Shown here: piece after piece, positions 1 to 5,806 of the stretch | Numbering within the stretch: position 1 is the first letter of the stretch | Layout of the letters: the number at the start of each line of letters is the position of its first letter | DNA from: Nocardioidaceae bacterium | GTDB lineage: Bacteria > Actinomycetota > Actinomycetes > Propionibacteriales > Nocardioidaceae | Reading direction: 5' to 3' | NCBI GenBank assembly: GCA_013696015.1 | Contig: JACCZI010000311.1 | Coordinates: forward strand, 1-5,806 | DNA length: 5,806 nt | The notes under the pieces: model-generated | What the model was told of the DNA's origin: nothing | The model's database searches: none | Seen by the model: the letters and a program-made list of their open reading frames with translations, nothing else | Made by a program: the position numbers and the translations under genes

Positions 1-140
1 TGGTGCCGGCCGACCTGATCACAGCGGACGTCCTCGAGGCGAGGTCACGCATCGACCGCCTCGACCTCGCCCACGCCAAGGAGCGGTACGGCGCCACCAC
101 CCCCGGTGGCGTCGGCATCTCGGTCCCGGCCTCTCACTGA
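1..140 (+). CDS. C-terminal end of an unrecognised protein (5' truncated)
   Basis: An open frame runs in from the left edge and stops at TGA 138-140, giving the last 45 complete codons, from VPADLITADV to GISVPASH. It has an acidic and basic amphipathic stretch (about residues 8-28, ending DLAHAKERYG) followed by a Gly/Pro-rich tail, with no membrane segment and no motif I recognise, so I assign no function. Codon use, with mostly G or C at third positions, is like that of the genes downstream, which supports real coding. It lies 29 bases upstream of the YceI gene on the same strand, so the two are probably co-transcribed. The stop position and frame are solid; identity is unknown because most of the gene lies outside the window. 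Confidence 0.6.
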   Translation, partial: VPADLITADVLEARSRIDRLDLAHAKERYGATTPGGVGISVPASH

Positions 141-155
141 GTCCGAACGCACGCC

Positions 156-162
156 AAAGGAG
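156..162 (+). promoter_or_regulatory. Ribosome binding site of the YceI gene
   Basis: AAAGGAG lies 7 bases before the ATG at 170. It is the clearest Shine-Dalgarno sequence in the window and fixes the start of the YceI gene. The 29-base gap to the preceding stop leaves little room for a separate promoter, and I see no convincing -10 or -35 pair in it. Confidence 0.8.
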
Positions 163-169
163 CAACACC

Positions 170-748
170 ATGCTTGACTTCGACACACCCACAAGCGCCA
201 TCAAGGACCTCACCGGCGACTACCAGCTCGACATCGCGCACACCCGTCTCGGCTTCGTCGCCCGGCACGCCATGGTCACCAAGGTTCGCGGCTCGTTCCA
301 CGACTTCGAAGGCTCCGCACATTTGGACGTCGCGGATCCGAGCAAGTCGTCGGCGGAGCTAACCATCCAGGTCGCCAGCATCGACACCGGACAGGAGCAG
401 CGTGACGGCCATCTGCGTACGAACGACTTCTTCGACGCCGAGAACTATCCCCAGATCAGCTTCAAGAGCACCTCGGCCGAGCAGGTCGACGACGGCACGT
501 TCCGGCTCTCCGGTGACCTGACGATCAAGGACACGACGAAACCGATCACGATCGACTTCGAGCACACGGGCAGCGCCCAGGACCCGTACGGCAACATGCG
601 GGCCGGCTTCGAGGGCCAGGCGACGGTCAACCGCAAGGACTGGGGCCTGAACTACAACGCCGCGCTCGAGACCGGGGGCTTCCTGGTCAGCGACAGAATC
701 GTGCTGGAGTTCGACGTCTCCGCGATCAAGCTCATCCCGACGAGCTGA
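170..748 (+). CDS. YceI-family lipocalin-like protein
   Basis: A 192-residue protein matching the YceI family, a lipocalin-like beta barrel whose known members bind long polyisoprenoid or other amphiphilic lipids. Visible landmarks are the opening strand GDYQLDIAHTRLGFVARHAM (residues 16-35), the SIDTG-x4-RDGHLRTNDFFD block (70-89), YPQISFKS (93-100), LSGDLTIKDTTKPI (113-126) and the closing FEGQATVNRKDWGLNYN (147-163). Together they span the whole family domain at normal length. There is no N-terminal hydrophobic signal, so unlike periplasmic E. coli YceI this form is predicted to be cytoplasmic, as is common in Actinobacteria. The start is fixed by AAAGGAG at 156-162. The stop lies one base before the pirin ATG, so the two are probably translationally coupled. 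The ligand is unknown; an isoprenoid or quinone-like ligand, or a role under oxidative or acid stress, would be inference from relatives. Confidence 0.93.
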   Translation: MLDFDTPTSAIKDLTGDYQLDIAHTRLGFVARHAMVTKVRGSFHDFEGSAHLDVADPSKSSAELTIQVASIDTGQEQRDGHLRTNDFFDAENYPQISFKSTSAEQVDDGTFRLSGDLTIKDTTKPITIDFEHTGSAQDPYGNMRAGFEGQATVNRKDWGLNYNAALETGGFLVSDRIVLEFDVSAIKLIPTS

Positions 749-749
749 G

Positions 750-1526
750 ATGAGTGCCGCGCAGACGGCACCGGTAGTCGACGTCCGACGCGCCGGCGAC
801 CGGTTCGCCACCCGGATCGACTGGCTGGACTCCAGGCACTCGTTCTCGTTCGGCCGCCACTTCGACGCCGGCGACACCCATCACGGTCTGCTGCTGGTCA
901 ACAACGACGACGTGGTGCGACCCGGCGCCGGCTTCGAGACCCACCCGCACCGCGACATGGAGATCGTGACCTGGGTGCTGCAGGGGTCGCTGGTGCACCA
1001 GGACTCGACGGGGCATGCCGGCGTCATCTATCCCGGGCTGGCGCAGCGCATGAGCGCCGGCGCCGGCATCCTGCACTCGGAGAAGAACGACTCCTGGCGG
1101 CTGCAGGGCGGACCGGAGCACGCTGAGCCGGTGCACTTCGTCCAGATGTGGGTGGCCCCTGACGAGACCGGGGTCCGCCCCAGCTACCAGCAGCTCGAGA
1201 TCGACGACGCGCGGCTACACGGAGGCCTGGTGCCGGTCGCCTCGGGCAGGCCGGCGCACGAGACGACGGCCGCGATCCGGATCGGCAACCGGGACGCCGC
1301 CCTGCACGCCGCACGCCTGCGTCCCGGTGACGCCGTGACGCTGCCCGACGCCCCGTACCTGCACCTGTTCGTGGCCCGCGGGGCAGTCGAACTCGAAGGC
1401 TACGGGTTGCTGGGGACCGGTGACGCCGTACGGTTCACCGCGACCGGCGGCCAGCGTGTGACCGCGCGGGACCGCTCCGAGCTGCTCGTGTGGGAGATGC
1501 ACTCCAGCCTCGACGCCGCGCGATGA
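750..1526 (+). CDS. Pirin-family cupin protein (quercetin 2,3-dioxygenase type)
   Basis: A 258-residue bicupin of the pirin family, close to the usual length. The N-terminal cupin carries the metal site seen in human pirin and E. coli YhhW: His65 and His67 in ETHPHRDMEIVTWVLQG, and His109 and Glu111 in SAGAGILHSEKN. All four ligands are present, so it should bind Fe(II) or a similar metal. The pirin signature RHSFSFGRHFD lies at about 29-39 and HFVQMWVAPD at about 129-138. The C-terminal cupin (about 170-250) has the HLFVARGAVELEG pattern and looks structural. Relatives of this kind show quercetin 2,3-dioxygenase activity in vitro, while others act as redox-sensing regulators; the sequence does not decide which applies. 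There is no signal peptide. The ATG follows the YceI stop by one base and no strong ribosome site is visible, which fits translational coupling. malQ begins 7 bases after its stop. Confidence 0.93.
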   Translation: MSAAQTAPVVDVRRAGDRFATRIDWLDSRHSFSFGRHFDAGDTHHGLLLVNNDDVVRPGAGFETHPHRDMEIVTWVLQGSLVHQDSTGHAGVIYPGLAQRMSAGAGILHSEKNDSWRLQGGPEHAEPVHFVQMWVAPDETGVRPSYQQLEIDDARLHGGLVPVASGRPAHETTAAIRIGNRDAALHAARLRPGDAVTLPDAPYLHLFVARGAVELEGYGLLGTGDAVRFTATGGQRVTARDRSELLVWEMHSSLDAAR

Positions 1527-1533
1527 TCAGGGG

Positions 1534-3420
1534 ATGACCTCGGACGACTGGGGTATCCAGGCCCGCTGGATCGACGCCGATGACCAGGCACGAGAGGTGC
1601 CTGAGGCGACGATCCAGCGGCTGCGCCAGCTGATCGGCCGCCCGCCCACCGACCTCGAGGACAGGGCTCCGGTCGTGGCCCGTCCCGGCCAGGACCTGCG
1701 GCTCGGTCGAGTCGCGGTCCGGTGCGAGGACGGGTCGCGGCGCCGCGTCGACGGCGAGGTGCCCGGCGACTTCCCGCTCGGCTACCACCGGATGCTGTCG
1801 AGGAATGGACCGGGACGGGCACTGATCGTCTCCCCCGGGCGGTGCTGGCTGCCGCACGACTGGCGGGCCTGGGGTTGGTCGGTCCAGCTGTACGCCACCC
1901 GGTCGCAGGCGAGCTGGGGCATCGGCGACCTGGCCGACCTGCGGCGGGTGCGGCAGTGGGCCCAGGATCTGGGCGCCGGCTTCCTGATGGTCAATCCCCT
2001 GCACGCAGTGGCACCGACGCTCCCCCAGGAGGCCAGCCCCTACCTCCCGACGTCACGACGCTTCCTCAACCCGCTCTACCTGCGGGTCGAGGAGGTGCCA
2101 GGGGCGGACACGGTCGACCTGTCCGACCTCGCCGAGCAGGCTCGGGCGCTCAACGCGGTGGCCGAGATCGACCGCGACGCCGTGTTCGAGCTGAAGCGCG
2201 AGGCGCTGCGGCGCGTCTTCGCAGCAGGCCGCGACGACGGATTCGAGCAGTGGTGGCGTCGACCGGACCCGACCGTGGTGCGCTTCGCGTTGTGGAGCGC
2301 GCTGGCCGAGCGACACGGTCCCGACTGGCACGACTGGCCGGCGGACCTCCAGCAGCCGGACGAGGACACAACCGCCCTGCTGGTCCGCGAGAACCAAGAA
2401 GCGGTCGACTTCCACGCCTGGCAGCAGTGGAGCCTCGACCACCAGCTGCGAGAGGCGTGCCAGAGCATGGTCGTCGTGCAGGACCTCCCCATCGGCGTGG
2501 CGGGCGGTGGCGCCGACGCCTGGTCCTGGCGTGACCTGCTCCCAACCGGCGTCATGGTCGGCGCGCCCGCGGATGCGTTCAACACCACCGGACAGGTCTG
2601 GGGTTCACCTCCGCTGGTCCCATGGCGCCTCCGTGAGTCGGAGTACGACGCGTTCGTAGAGTCGATCCGGGCGACGATGTCGCGCAGTGGAGGGCTGCGC
2701 ATCGACCATGTCCTGGGGCTGTTCCGGCAGTGGTGGGTGCCCGACGGCACCTCGCCGCACGAGGGCGCGTACGTCCGCTATCCCAGCGACGAGCTGCTCG
2801 ACATCGTGGCTCTGGAGAGCAACCGTGCCCGGGCGGTCGTCGTCGGCGAGGACCTCGGGACGGTGGAGACGGGCGTCCGCGGCGCCCTGACCGAACGCGG
2901 GCTGCTCTCGTACCGGCTGCTGTGGTTCGAGGACGAGGAGCCGGCCGGTTGGCCGGAAGCGGCGATGGCGGCGGTGACGACGCACGACCTTCCGACGGTG
3001 GCGGGGCTCTGGTCCGGTGCCGACCTCGTCGACCAACGCGAGCACGGCGTGAGCGATGAGGCGGCTCTCGTGGCGGGCCGTCAGCAGTTCCTCGCCCGGC
3101 TGGCACCGGCCGGACTCGCCCCCGACGCGTCAGCCGACGACGCCGTCATCGCGGCCCACCGCCTCCTTGCGCGGGCTCCCTCGACGTTGTTGGTCGCGAC
3201 ACTCGAGGACGCCTGCGTCGACGAGCGGCGCCCGAACCTGCCGGGTATCACGGGTCGAGCCAACTGGTCGCTGGCACTGCGACTGCCGCTCGAGTCGCTG
3301 GTCGAGCACCCGACCGCACTCGCGGTCGCCGAGATCCTGCGCAGCGCGGTCAGCGAGCCGCGCGGCGTACCGCGGCAACGGAGGCAGCCACGTCAGTGGC
3401 GTCGGTCGACCAGTTGCTGA
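1534..3420 (+). CDS. malQ: 4-alpha-glucanotransferase (amylomaltase, GH77)
   Basis: A 628-residue cytosolic GH77 enzyme that moves 4-alpha-glucan segments between maltodextrins. An N-terminal accessory domain (about 1-110), typical of actinobacterial and E. coli-type MalQ, precedes the catalytic barrel. Conserved blocks are QLYATRSQASWGIGDLADL (119-137), SPYLPTSRRFLNPLYL (168-183), VQDLPIGVAGGGADAW (315-330) and PADAFNTTGQVWGSPP (345-360). The catalytic residues by family alignment are nucleophile Asp391 (LRIDHVLG), acid/base Glu439 (GEDLG) and transition-state Asp485 (THDLPT), all present. The ATG follows the pirin stop by 7 bases. AGGGG abuts it directly, too close for a normal ribosome site, so coupling with pirin is likely; the first residues (WGIQARWIDADDQAREVPEAT) already match the family N-terminus. 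The last 23 residues lie antisense to the decarboxylase gene and are Arg-rich and unlike the family, so the functional protein probably ends near residue 605. No malP or other glycogen gene is in view. Confidence 0.95.
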   Translation: MTSDDWGIQARWIDADDQAREVPEATIQRLRQLIGRPPTDLEDRAPVVARPGQDLRLGRVAVRCEDGSRRRVDGEVPGDFPLGYHRMLSRNGPGRALIVSPGRCWLPHDWRAWGWSVQLYATRSQASWGIGDLADLRRVRQWAQDLGAGFLMVNPLHAVAPTLPQEASPYLPTSRRFLNPLYLRVEEVPGADTVDLSDLAEQARALNAVAEIDRDAVFELKREALRRVFAAGRDDGFEQWWRRPDPTVVRFALWSALAERHGPDWHDWPADLQQPDEDTTALLVRENQEAVDFHAWQQWSLDHQLREACQSMVVVQDLPIGVAGGGADAWSWRDLLPTGVMVGAPADAFNTTGQVWGSPPLVPWRLRESEYDAFVESIRATMSRSGGLRIDHVLGLFRQWWVPDGTSPHEGAYVRYPSDELLDIVALESNRARAVVVGEDLGTVETGVRGALTERGLLSYRLLWFEDEEPAGWPEAAMAAVTTHDLPTVAGLWSGADLVDQREHGVSDEAALVAGRQQFLARLAPAGLAPDASADDAVIAAHRLLARAPSTLLVATLEDACVDERRPNLPGITGRANWSLALRLPLESLVEHPTALAVAEILRSAVSEPRGVPRQRRQPRQWRRSTSC

Positions 3421-4723
3421 CCGAGACGCGCAGCACGTCTCGGTCCCGCCATCGTGAGCCGGACATCCAGGCGGTCCCGTCCGCGAGCAGCCGCGCCGTC
3501 ACCTCTCGGGTCCGTGCGTCATCGCCGAAGGTGGCGCTCACCTGGGTGAACACGACGTCGTTGAGCACCTCGGCACCGTCGATCGCGGCAATGCCCTCGG
3601 CCAGGGCGCCGGCGTGGGAAGCCAGGCGGTCGACGAGGTCGGCGACCCCGCTGCGGCCGAGCGAGCGGAGGGCCGCCCACACCGGGACGCCGCGTGCCCG
3701 CCTCGACAGCTCCGGCACCTTGTCGATCGGGTCTCCGGGACCCTCGCTCCGCACCAGATAGCTGGCCGTGCTGCCCATGGCGTCGCGCAGTGCGCGCGGG
3801 CGCGCTACCACGACGATGCCGCAGTCGTACGGGACGTTGAGCGTCTTGTGAGCGTCGGTGGCCCAGGAGTCGGCGGCGTGGTAGCCGTCGAGCTGGTGTC
3901 GCAGCCGCGGCGACGCGGCCGCCCACAGGCCGAAGGCCCCGTCCACGTGCACCCACGCGTGACGCTCGTGCGCCAGCGCGGCCGCCTGGCCGATCGGGTC
4001 GAACGCTCCGGAGTGCAGGTTGCCTGCCTGCAGGCAGACGATCGTGGGTCCGCTACCTGCGGCCAGCGCGTCAGCGAGTGCGTCGAGCCGGATCCTGCCC
4101 TGGTCGTCCGCCGGGACGACCTGTGGTGCTCCCAGCCCGAGATAGCGCAGCGCCAGGTCGACGGTGATATGCCGCTCCGCACCGACCAGGACGCGGACCC
4201 GCGGCGCCCCGCTCAGCCCGTGCTGGTCGAGGTCCCACCCGGCGTCGCCCAGCACCTGTTGACGGCCGGCAGCCAGGCCGGTGAAGTTGGCCATCGTACC
4301 TCCGGTCACGAACCCCACGTCCGCTTCGGACGGCAGTCCCAGCAGCTCGACCAGCCACGCCGCGGCGGCCTCCTCCGCGGCGACCGTTCCTGGCGTCGCG
4401 TACCGCATCCCACTGTTCTGGTCCCAGCTGCTGACGAGCCAGTCGGCGCCGAGCGCGGCTGGCAGCGTGCCGCCGATCACCCAGCCGAAGAACCGACCGG
4501 ACGGCATCGCCATCAGCCCTGGTTCGACGCCGTCCGCCAGCATCTCGACCACCTCAGCCGGCTCCGTTGGCCCCTCGGGCAGCGGTCCGCCGAGCCGGGC
4601 CAACACGTTGTCGGCGTCTTCGGAAGGCGGGATCGGGCGGTCCAGCAGCGATTCGAGCCACTCGCGAGCGCGGCTGGCGGCACAGTCGAGCGCAGCGGCG
4701 TACAGGTCAGGTCGGGCGGTCAT
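3350..4723 (-). CDS. Group II PLP-dependent decarboxylase family protein
   Basis: A 457-residue fold-type I PLP enzyme of the aromatic amino acid/glutamate decarboxylase superfamily (COG0076 type). The Schiff-base lysine is Lys293 in TDAHKTLNVPYDCG (codon at 3845-3847), the pyridine-nitrogen Asp is Asp261 in HVDGAFG, a probable phosphate-binding block is VTGGTMANFTG (about 139-149), and His185 in AERHITVDLALRYLG is the likely ring-stacking histidine. QNSGMRYATPGTVAAEE (about 102-118) and QAGNLHSGAFDPI (about 232-244) are also family blocks. The ATG at 4723 is preferred because homology begins at DLYAAALD; the frame can be extended upstream to a TTG at 4831, but the added 36 residues look non-coding. 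Only a GGAG two bases before the ATG and a GAG seven bases before it are seen. The substrate cannot be read from sequence: a decarboxylase, or an aldehyde-forming or aldolase-like relative, is possible. Its 3' end overlaps malQ by 71 bases. Confidence 0.88.
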   Translation of the reverse strand: MTARPDLYAAALDCAASRAREWLESLLDRPIPPSEDADNVLARLGGPLPEGPTEPAEVVEMLADGVEPGLMAMPSGRFFGWVIGGTLPAALGADWLVSSWDQNSGMRYATPGTVAAEEAAAAWLVELLGLPSEADVGFVTGGTMANFTGLAAGRQQVLGDAGWDLDQHGLSGAPRVRVLVGAERHITVDLALRYLGLGAPQVVPADDQGRIRLDALADALAAGSGPTIVCLQAGNLHSGAFDPIGQAAALAHERHAWVHVDGAFGLWAAASPRLRHQLDGYHAADSWATDAHKTLNVPYDCGIVVVARPRALRDAMGSTASYLVRSEGPGDPIDKVPELSRRARGVPVWAALRSLGRSGVADLVDRLASHAGALAEGIAAIDGAEVLNDVVFTQVSATFGDDARTREVTARLLADGTAWMSGSRWRDRDVLRVSVSNWSTDATDVAASVAAVRRAAR

Positions 4724-4769
4724 GGCTCCACTCTGGCAGCCCAGCGCCGACGCGGCATCAGCCGACCTG

Positions 4770-4800
4770 TCAGCGTTGTGACATAACGTCGACGCGCTGA
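4770..4800. promoter_or_regulatory. Imperfect dyad upstream of the decarboxylase gene (possible operator)
   Basis: TCAGCG (4770-4775) is matched by CGCTGA (4795-4800), with an inner GAC/GTC pair (4780-4782 and 4788-4790) around an ATAAC centre at 4783-4787. It lies 47-77 bases upstream of the preferred decarboxylase start, and its centre is one of the few AT-rich spots nearby. That position would suit an operator, or a hairpin in the mRNA of the upstream kinase gene. No regulator gene is adjacent in the window. Its existence is read directly; its function is inference. Confidence 0.3.
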
Positions 4801-4828
4801 CCAGCCCGGGTGCCCCTCCGCGTGCTGG
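4801..4828 (-). terminator. Weak hairpin after the phosphoribulokinase gene (possible terminator)
   Basis: CCAGC (4801-4805) pairs with GCTGG (4824-4828), followed by one mismatch and two further G-C pairs inside. It begins 37 bases after the kinase stop codon in the direction of transcription. No run of T follows, so as an intrinsic terminator it would be poor, though many high-GC actinobacterial terminators lack a T tract. It could equally be chance in such GC-rich DNA. Confidence 0.18.
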
Positions 4829-4865
4829 CAACTCGGCGAAACGATGTGTTCTCGATGCGTCCGCC

Positions 4866-5786
4866 CTACTCCTGGGCCTGCAGCAGGTGGTACAGCAAGA
4901 TGAGCTGCGTCAGGGCGAGTGGCTCGCTTCGCTCACCCGGTTCGATCTCCCCGATGCGTGGCGGTGGCCCGCCTTCCTCGTTGAGCTCGGCCCAGATCGC
5001 CTTCTCGAGCTGACCGGCCTCCTCGGCGGAGGCATCACCGTGCACATGCAGGGAGTCGGTCGGCGTGCCGTCTCGATCTCGCACGATCTCGAGATGCATG
5101 GTCTTGTTGTCGTCGGAGAGCAGGCGGTTCAACGGGGGGTGTTGAATCGTCGGCCGGAGCATCAGCTCAGCTGACAGCGGGATGTCCGCTGAGTCGTCGC
5201 GCGACGTTATTGGAGCGAACCGTACGACGATGTCGGCGTGCCGACGTTGTGGCCGGATGAACTCCTCGGACTCCGGCTCGCGCGCCTCGAGGTCAGCGCG
5301 TACCTGCTCGGAGGTGTAGCCGCGCTTGGCGGTGTCGCGTTTGACCTTCCAGTCGCGTCGGATGTCCTCGGGTGGGTCGAGGAACACCGTTACGTCGAAA
5401 CAGGCCCGCGTCAGCTTCGTGGACAGCGGATGCAGACCCTCGACGATCACGAACTCCTTCGGCTCCACATACTCAGGTCTCGTCAGGGATCCCGTCGAGT
5501 GGTCGTACACCGGCTTGAGAATCGGCCGCCCCAGCGCCAGCAGCTGCAGGTGCTGCTCCATGATGTCGATGTAGTTGCAGTCGGGATGAAGCGGGGTGAA
5601 CGGCAGGTCCTTACGTTCGTCGCGGTCGAACTTGTGGTAGTCGTCCACGCAGATCGCCACACATCGGTCAGCTCCGAGCCCGTCTACGAGTCCGCCGGTC
5701 AGAGTGGTCTTGCCGGACGCGGAATCGCCTGCGATCGCGAGCATGACCGGCCGCAGACTTGCCGCCTCGCCCTCCAATCGCCTCAT
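4866..5786 (-). CDS. prk: Phosphoribulokinase-like kinase (class II type), start uncertain
   Basis: At least 306 residues of a phosphoribulokinase/uridine kinase-family P-loop enzyme. The Walker A loop is GDSASGKTT (20-28), the substrate region DDYHKFDRDERKD (48-60), then TPLHPDCNYIDIMEQHLQLL (64-83), KPVYDHSTG (91-99), the Walker B-like VEGLHP (115-120), and DWKVKRDTAKRGYT (145-158). This order and spacing match cyanobacterial, plant and archaeal phosphoribulokinase, which makes ribulose 1,5-bisphosphate from ribulose 5-phosphate and ATP, much better than uridine kinase. The C-terminus (about 225-306) is variable and acidic, ending TQLILLYHLLQAQE. Cys46 (ICVDDYH) aligns with the plant regulatory Cys55, but the P-loop Cys16 partner is Ser24. 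No ribosome site precedes the ATG at 5786 and the frame stays open to the window edge (PDKIIR precedes it), so the true start may lie beyond. No RuBisCO or other Calvin-cycle gene is in view, so the substrate is likely but not certain. Confidence 0.85.
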   Translation of the reverse strand: MRRLEGEAASLRPVMLAIAGDSASGKTTLTGGLVDGLGADRCVAICVDDYHKFDRDERKDLPFTPLHPDCNYIDIMEQHLQLLALGRPILKPVYDHSTGSLTRPEYVEPKEFVIVEGLHPLSTKLTRACFDVTVFLDPPEDIRRDWKVKRDTAKRGYTSEQVRADLEAREPESEEFIRPQRRHADIVVRFAPITSRDDSADIPLSAELMLRPTIQHPPLNRLLSDDNKTMHLEIVRDRDGTPTDSLHVHGDASAEEAGQLEKAIWAELNEEGGPPPRIGEIEPGERSEPLALTQLILLYHLLQAQE

Positions 5787-5806
5787 CCGGATGATCTTGT
5801 CCGGCA

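Noticed and set aside
359..877. Minus-strand open frame of 172 codons opposite the YceI and pirin genes
   Set aside because: Its translation has no recognisable domain and runs across the YceI-pirin junction opposite two well-supported proteins. It is a composition artefact.
1722..2534. Plus-strand open frame of 270 codons inside malQ in another frame
   Set aside because: The translation is Arg/Gly/Pro/Ala-rich with no motifs, while the malQ frame through the same bases holds strongly conserved GH77 blocks.
3614..4786. Plus-strand open frame of 390 codons antisense to the decarboxylase gene
   Set aside because: It is a shadow of the opposite strand. The minus-strand frame carries the complete PLP enzyme motif set, while this translation has no family resemblance and no ribosome site, as is common for long antisense frames in high-GC DNA.
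4724..4831. N-terminal extension of the decarboxylase gene to a TTG start at 4831
   Set aside because: The extra 36 residues look like translated spacer, the start would be TTG, and the extension would run through the dyad and the weak hairpin. Family similarity begins just after the ATG at 4723.
4724..4865. Clear sigma-70-type promoter in the spacer between the kinase and decarboxylase genes
   Set aside because: CTGACA and TTATGT can be picked out on the minus strand, but not in the right order and spacing for a -35 and -10 pair, so no promoter is claimed.
1..5806. A defence system, CRISPR array, mobile element or biosynthetic cluster hidden in the window
   Set aside because: All substantial plausible frames are accounted for by housekeeping-type enzymes, apart from the unrecognised gene end at the left edge. 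I saw no direct-repeat array, terminal inverted repeats, transposase, integrase or toxin-like small gene on either strand.

Overview
The window looks like ordinary chromosomal DNA from a high-GC actinobacterium. The reasons are the uniformly high GC with strong G/C at third codon positions, dense packing with gaps of 1 to 30 bases, long antisense open frames of the kind seen in such genomes, and protein types common in Actinobacteria. A Nocardioides-like or other Propionibacteriales host is a guess from the general look, not shown. I see no RNA gene, insertion sequence, CRISPR array, attachment site or phage-like gene.

The left half (1-3420) is on the plus strand. It holds the last 45 codons of an unrecognised gene, then a YceI-family lipocalin-like protein, a pirin-family cupin (quercetinase type) and a GH77 4-alpha-glucanotransferase (MalQ). 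Gaps of 29, 1 and 7 bases suggest one transcript. The YceI-pirin pair would fit a stress or redox role, which is inference; MalQ remodels maltodextrin and glycogen and seems to share the transcript rather than the pathway.

The right half (3350-5806) is on the minus strand. A class II phosphoribulokinase-like kinase comes first, possibly beginning outside the window, then a 142-base spacer, then a group II PLP-dependent decarboxylase-family protein. The spacer holds an imperfect dyad and a weak hairpin.

The two halves converge and overlap: malQ and the decarboxylase gene share 71 bases at their 3' ends, so no intergenic terminator separates them. The points most worth a second look are the phosphoribulokinase with no Calvin-cycle neighbour in view, which has a Cys matching only one member of the redox pair of the plant enzyme, the antisense 3' overlap, and the decarboxylase of unknown substrate. 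I found no convincing sign of a novel multi-gene system.
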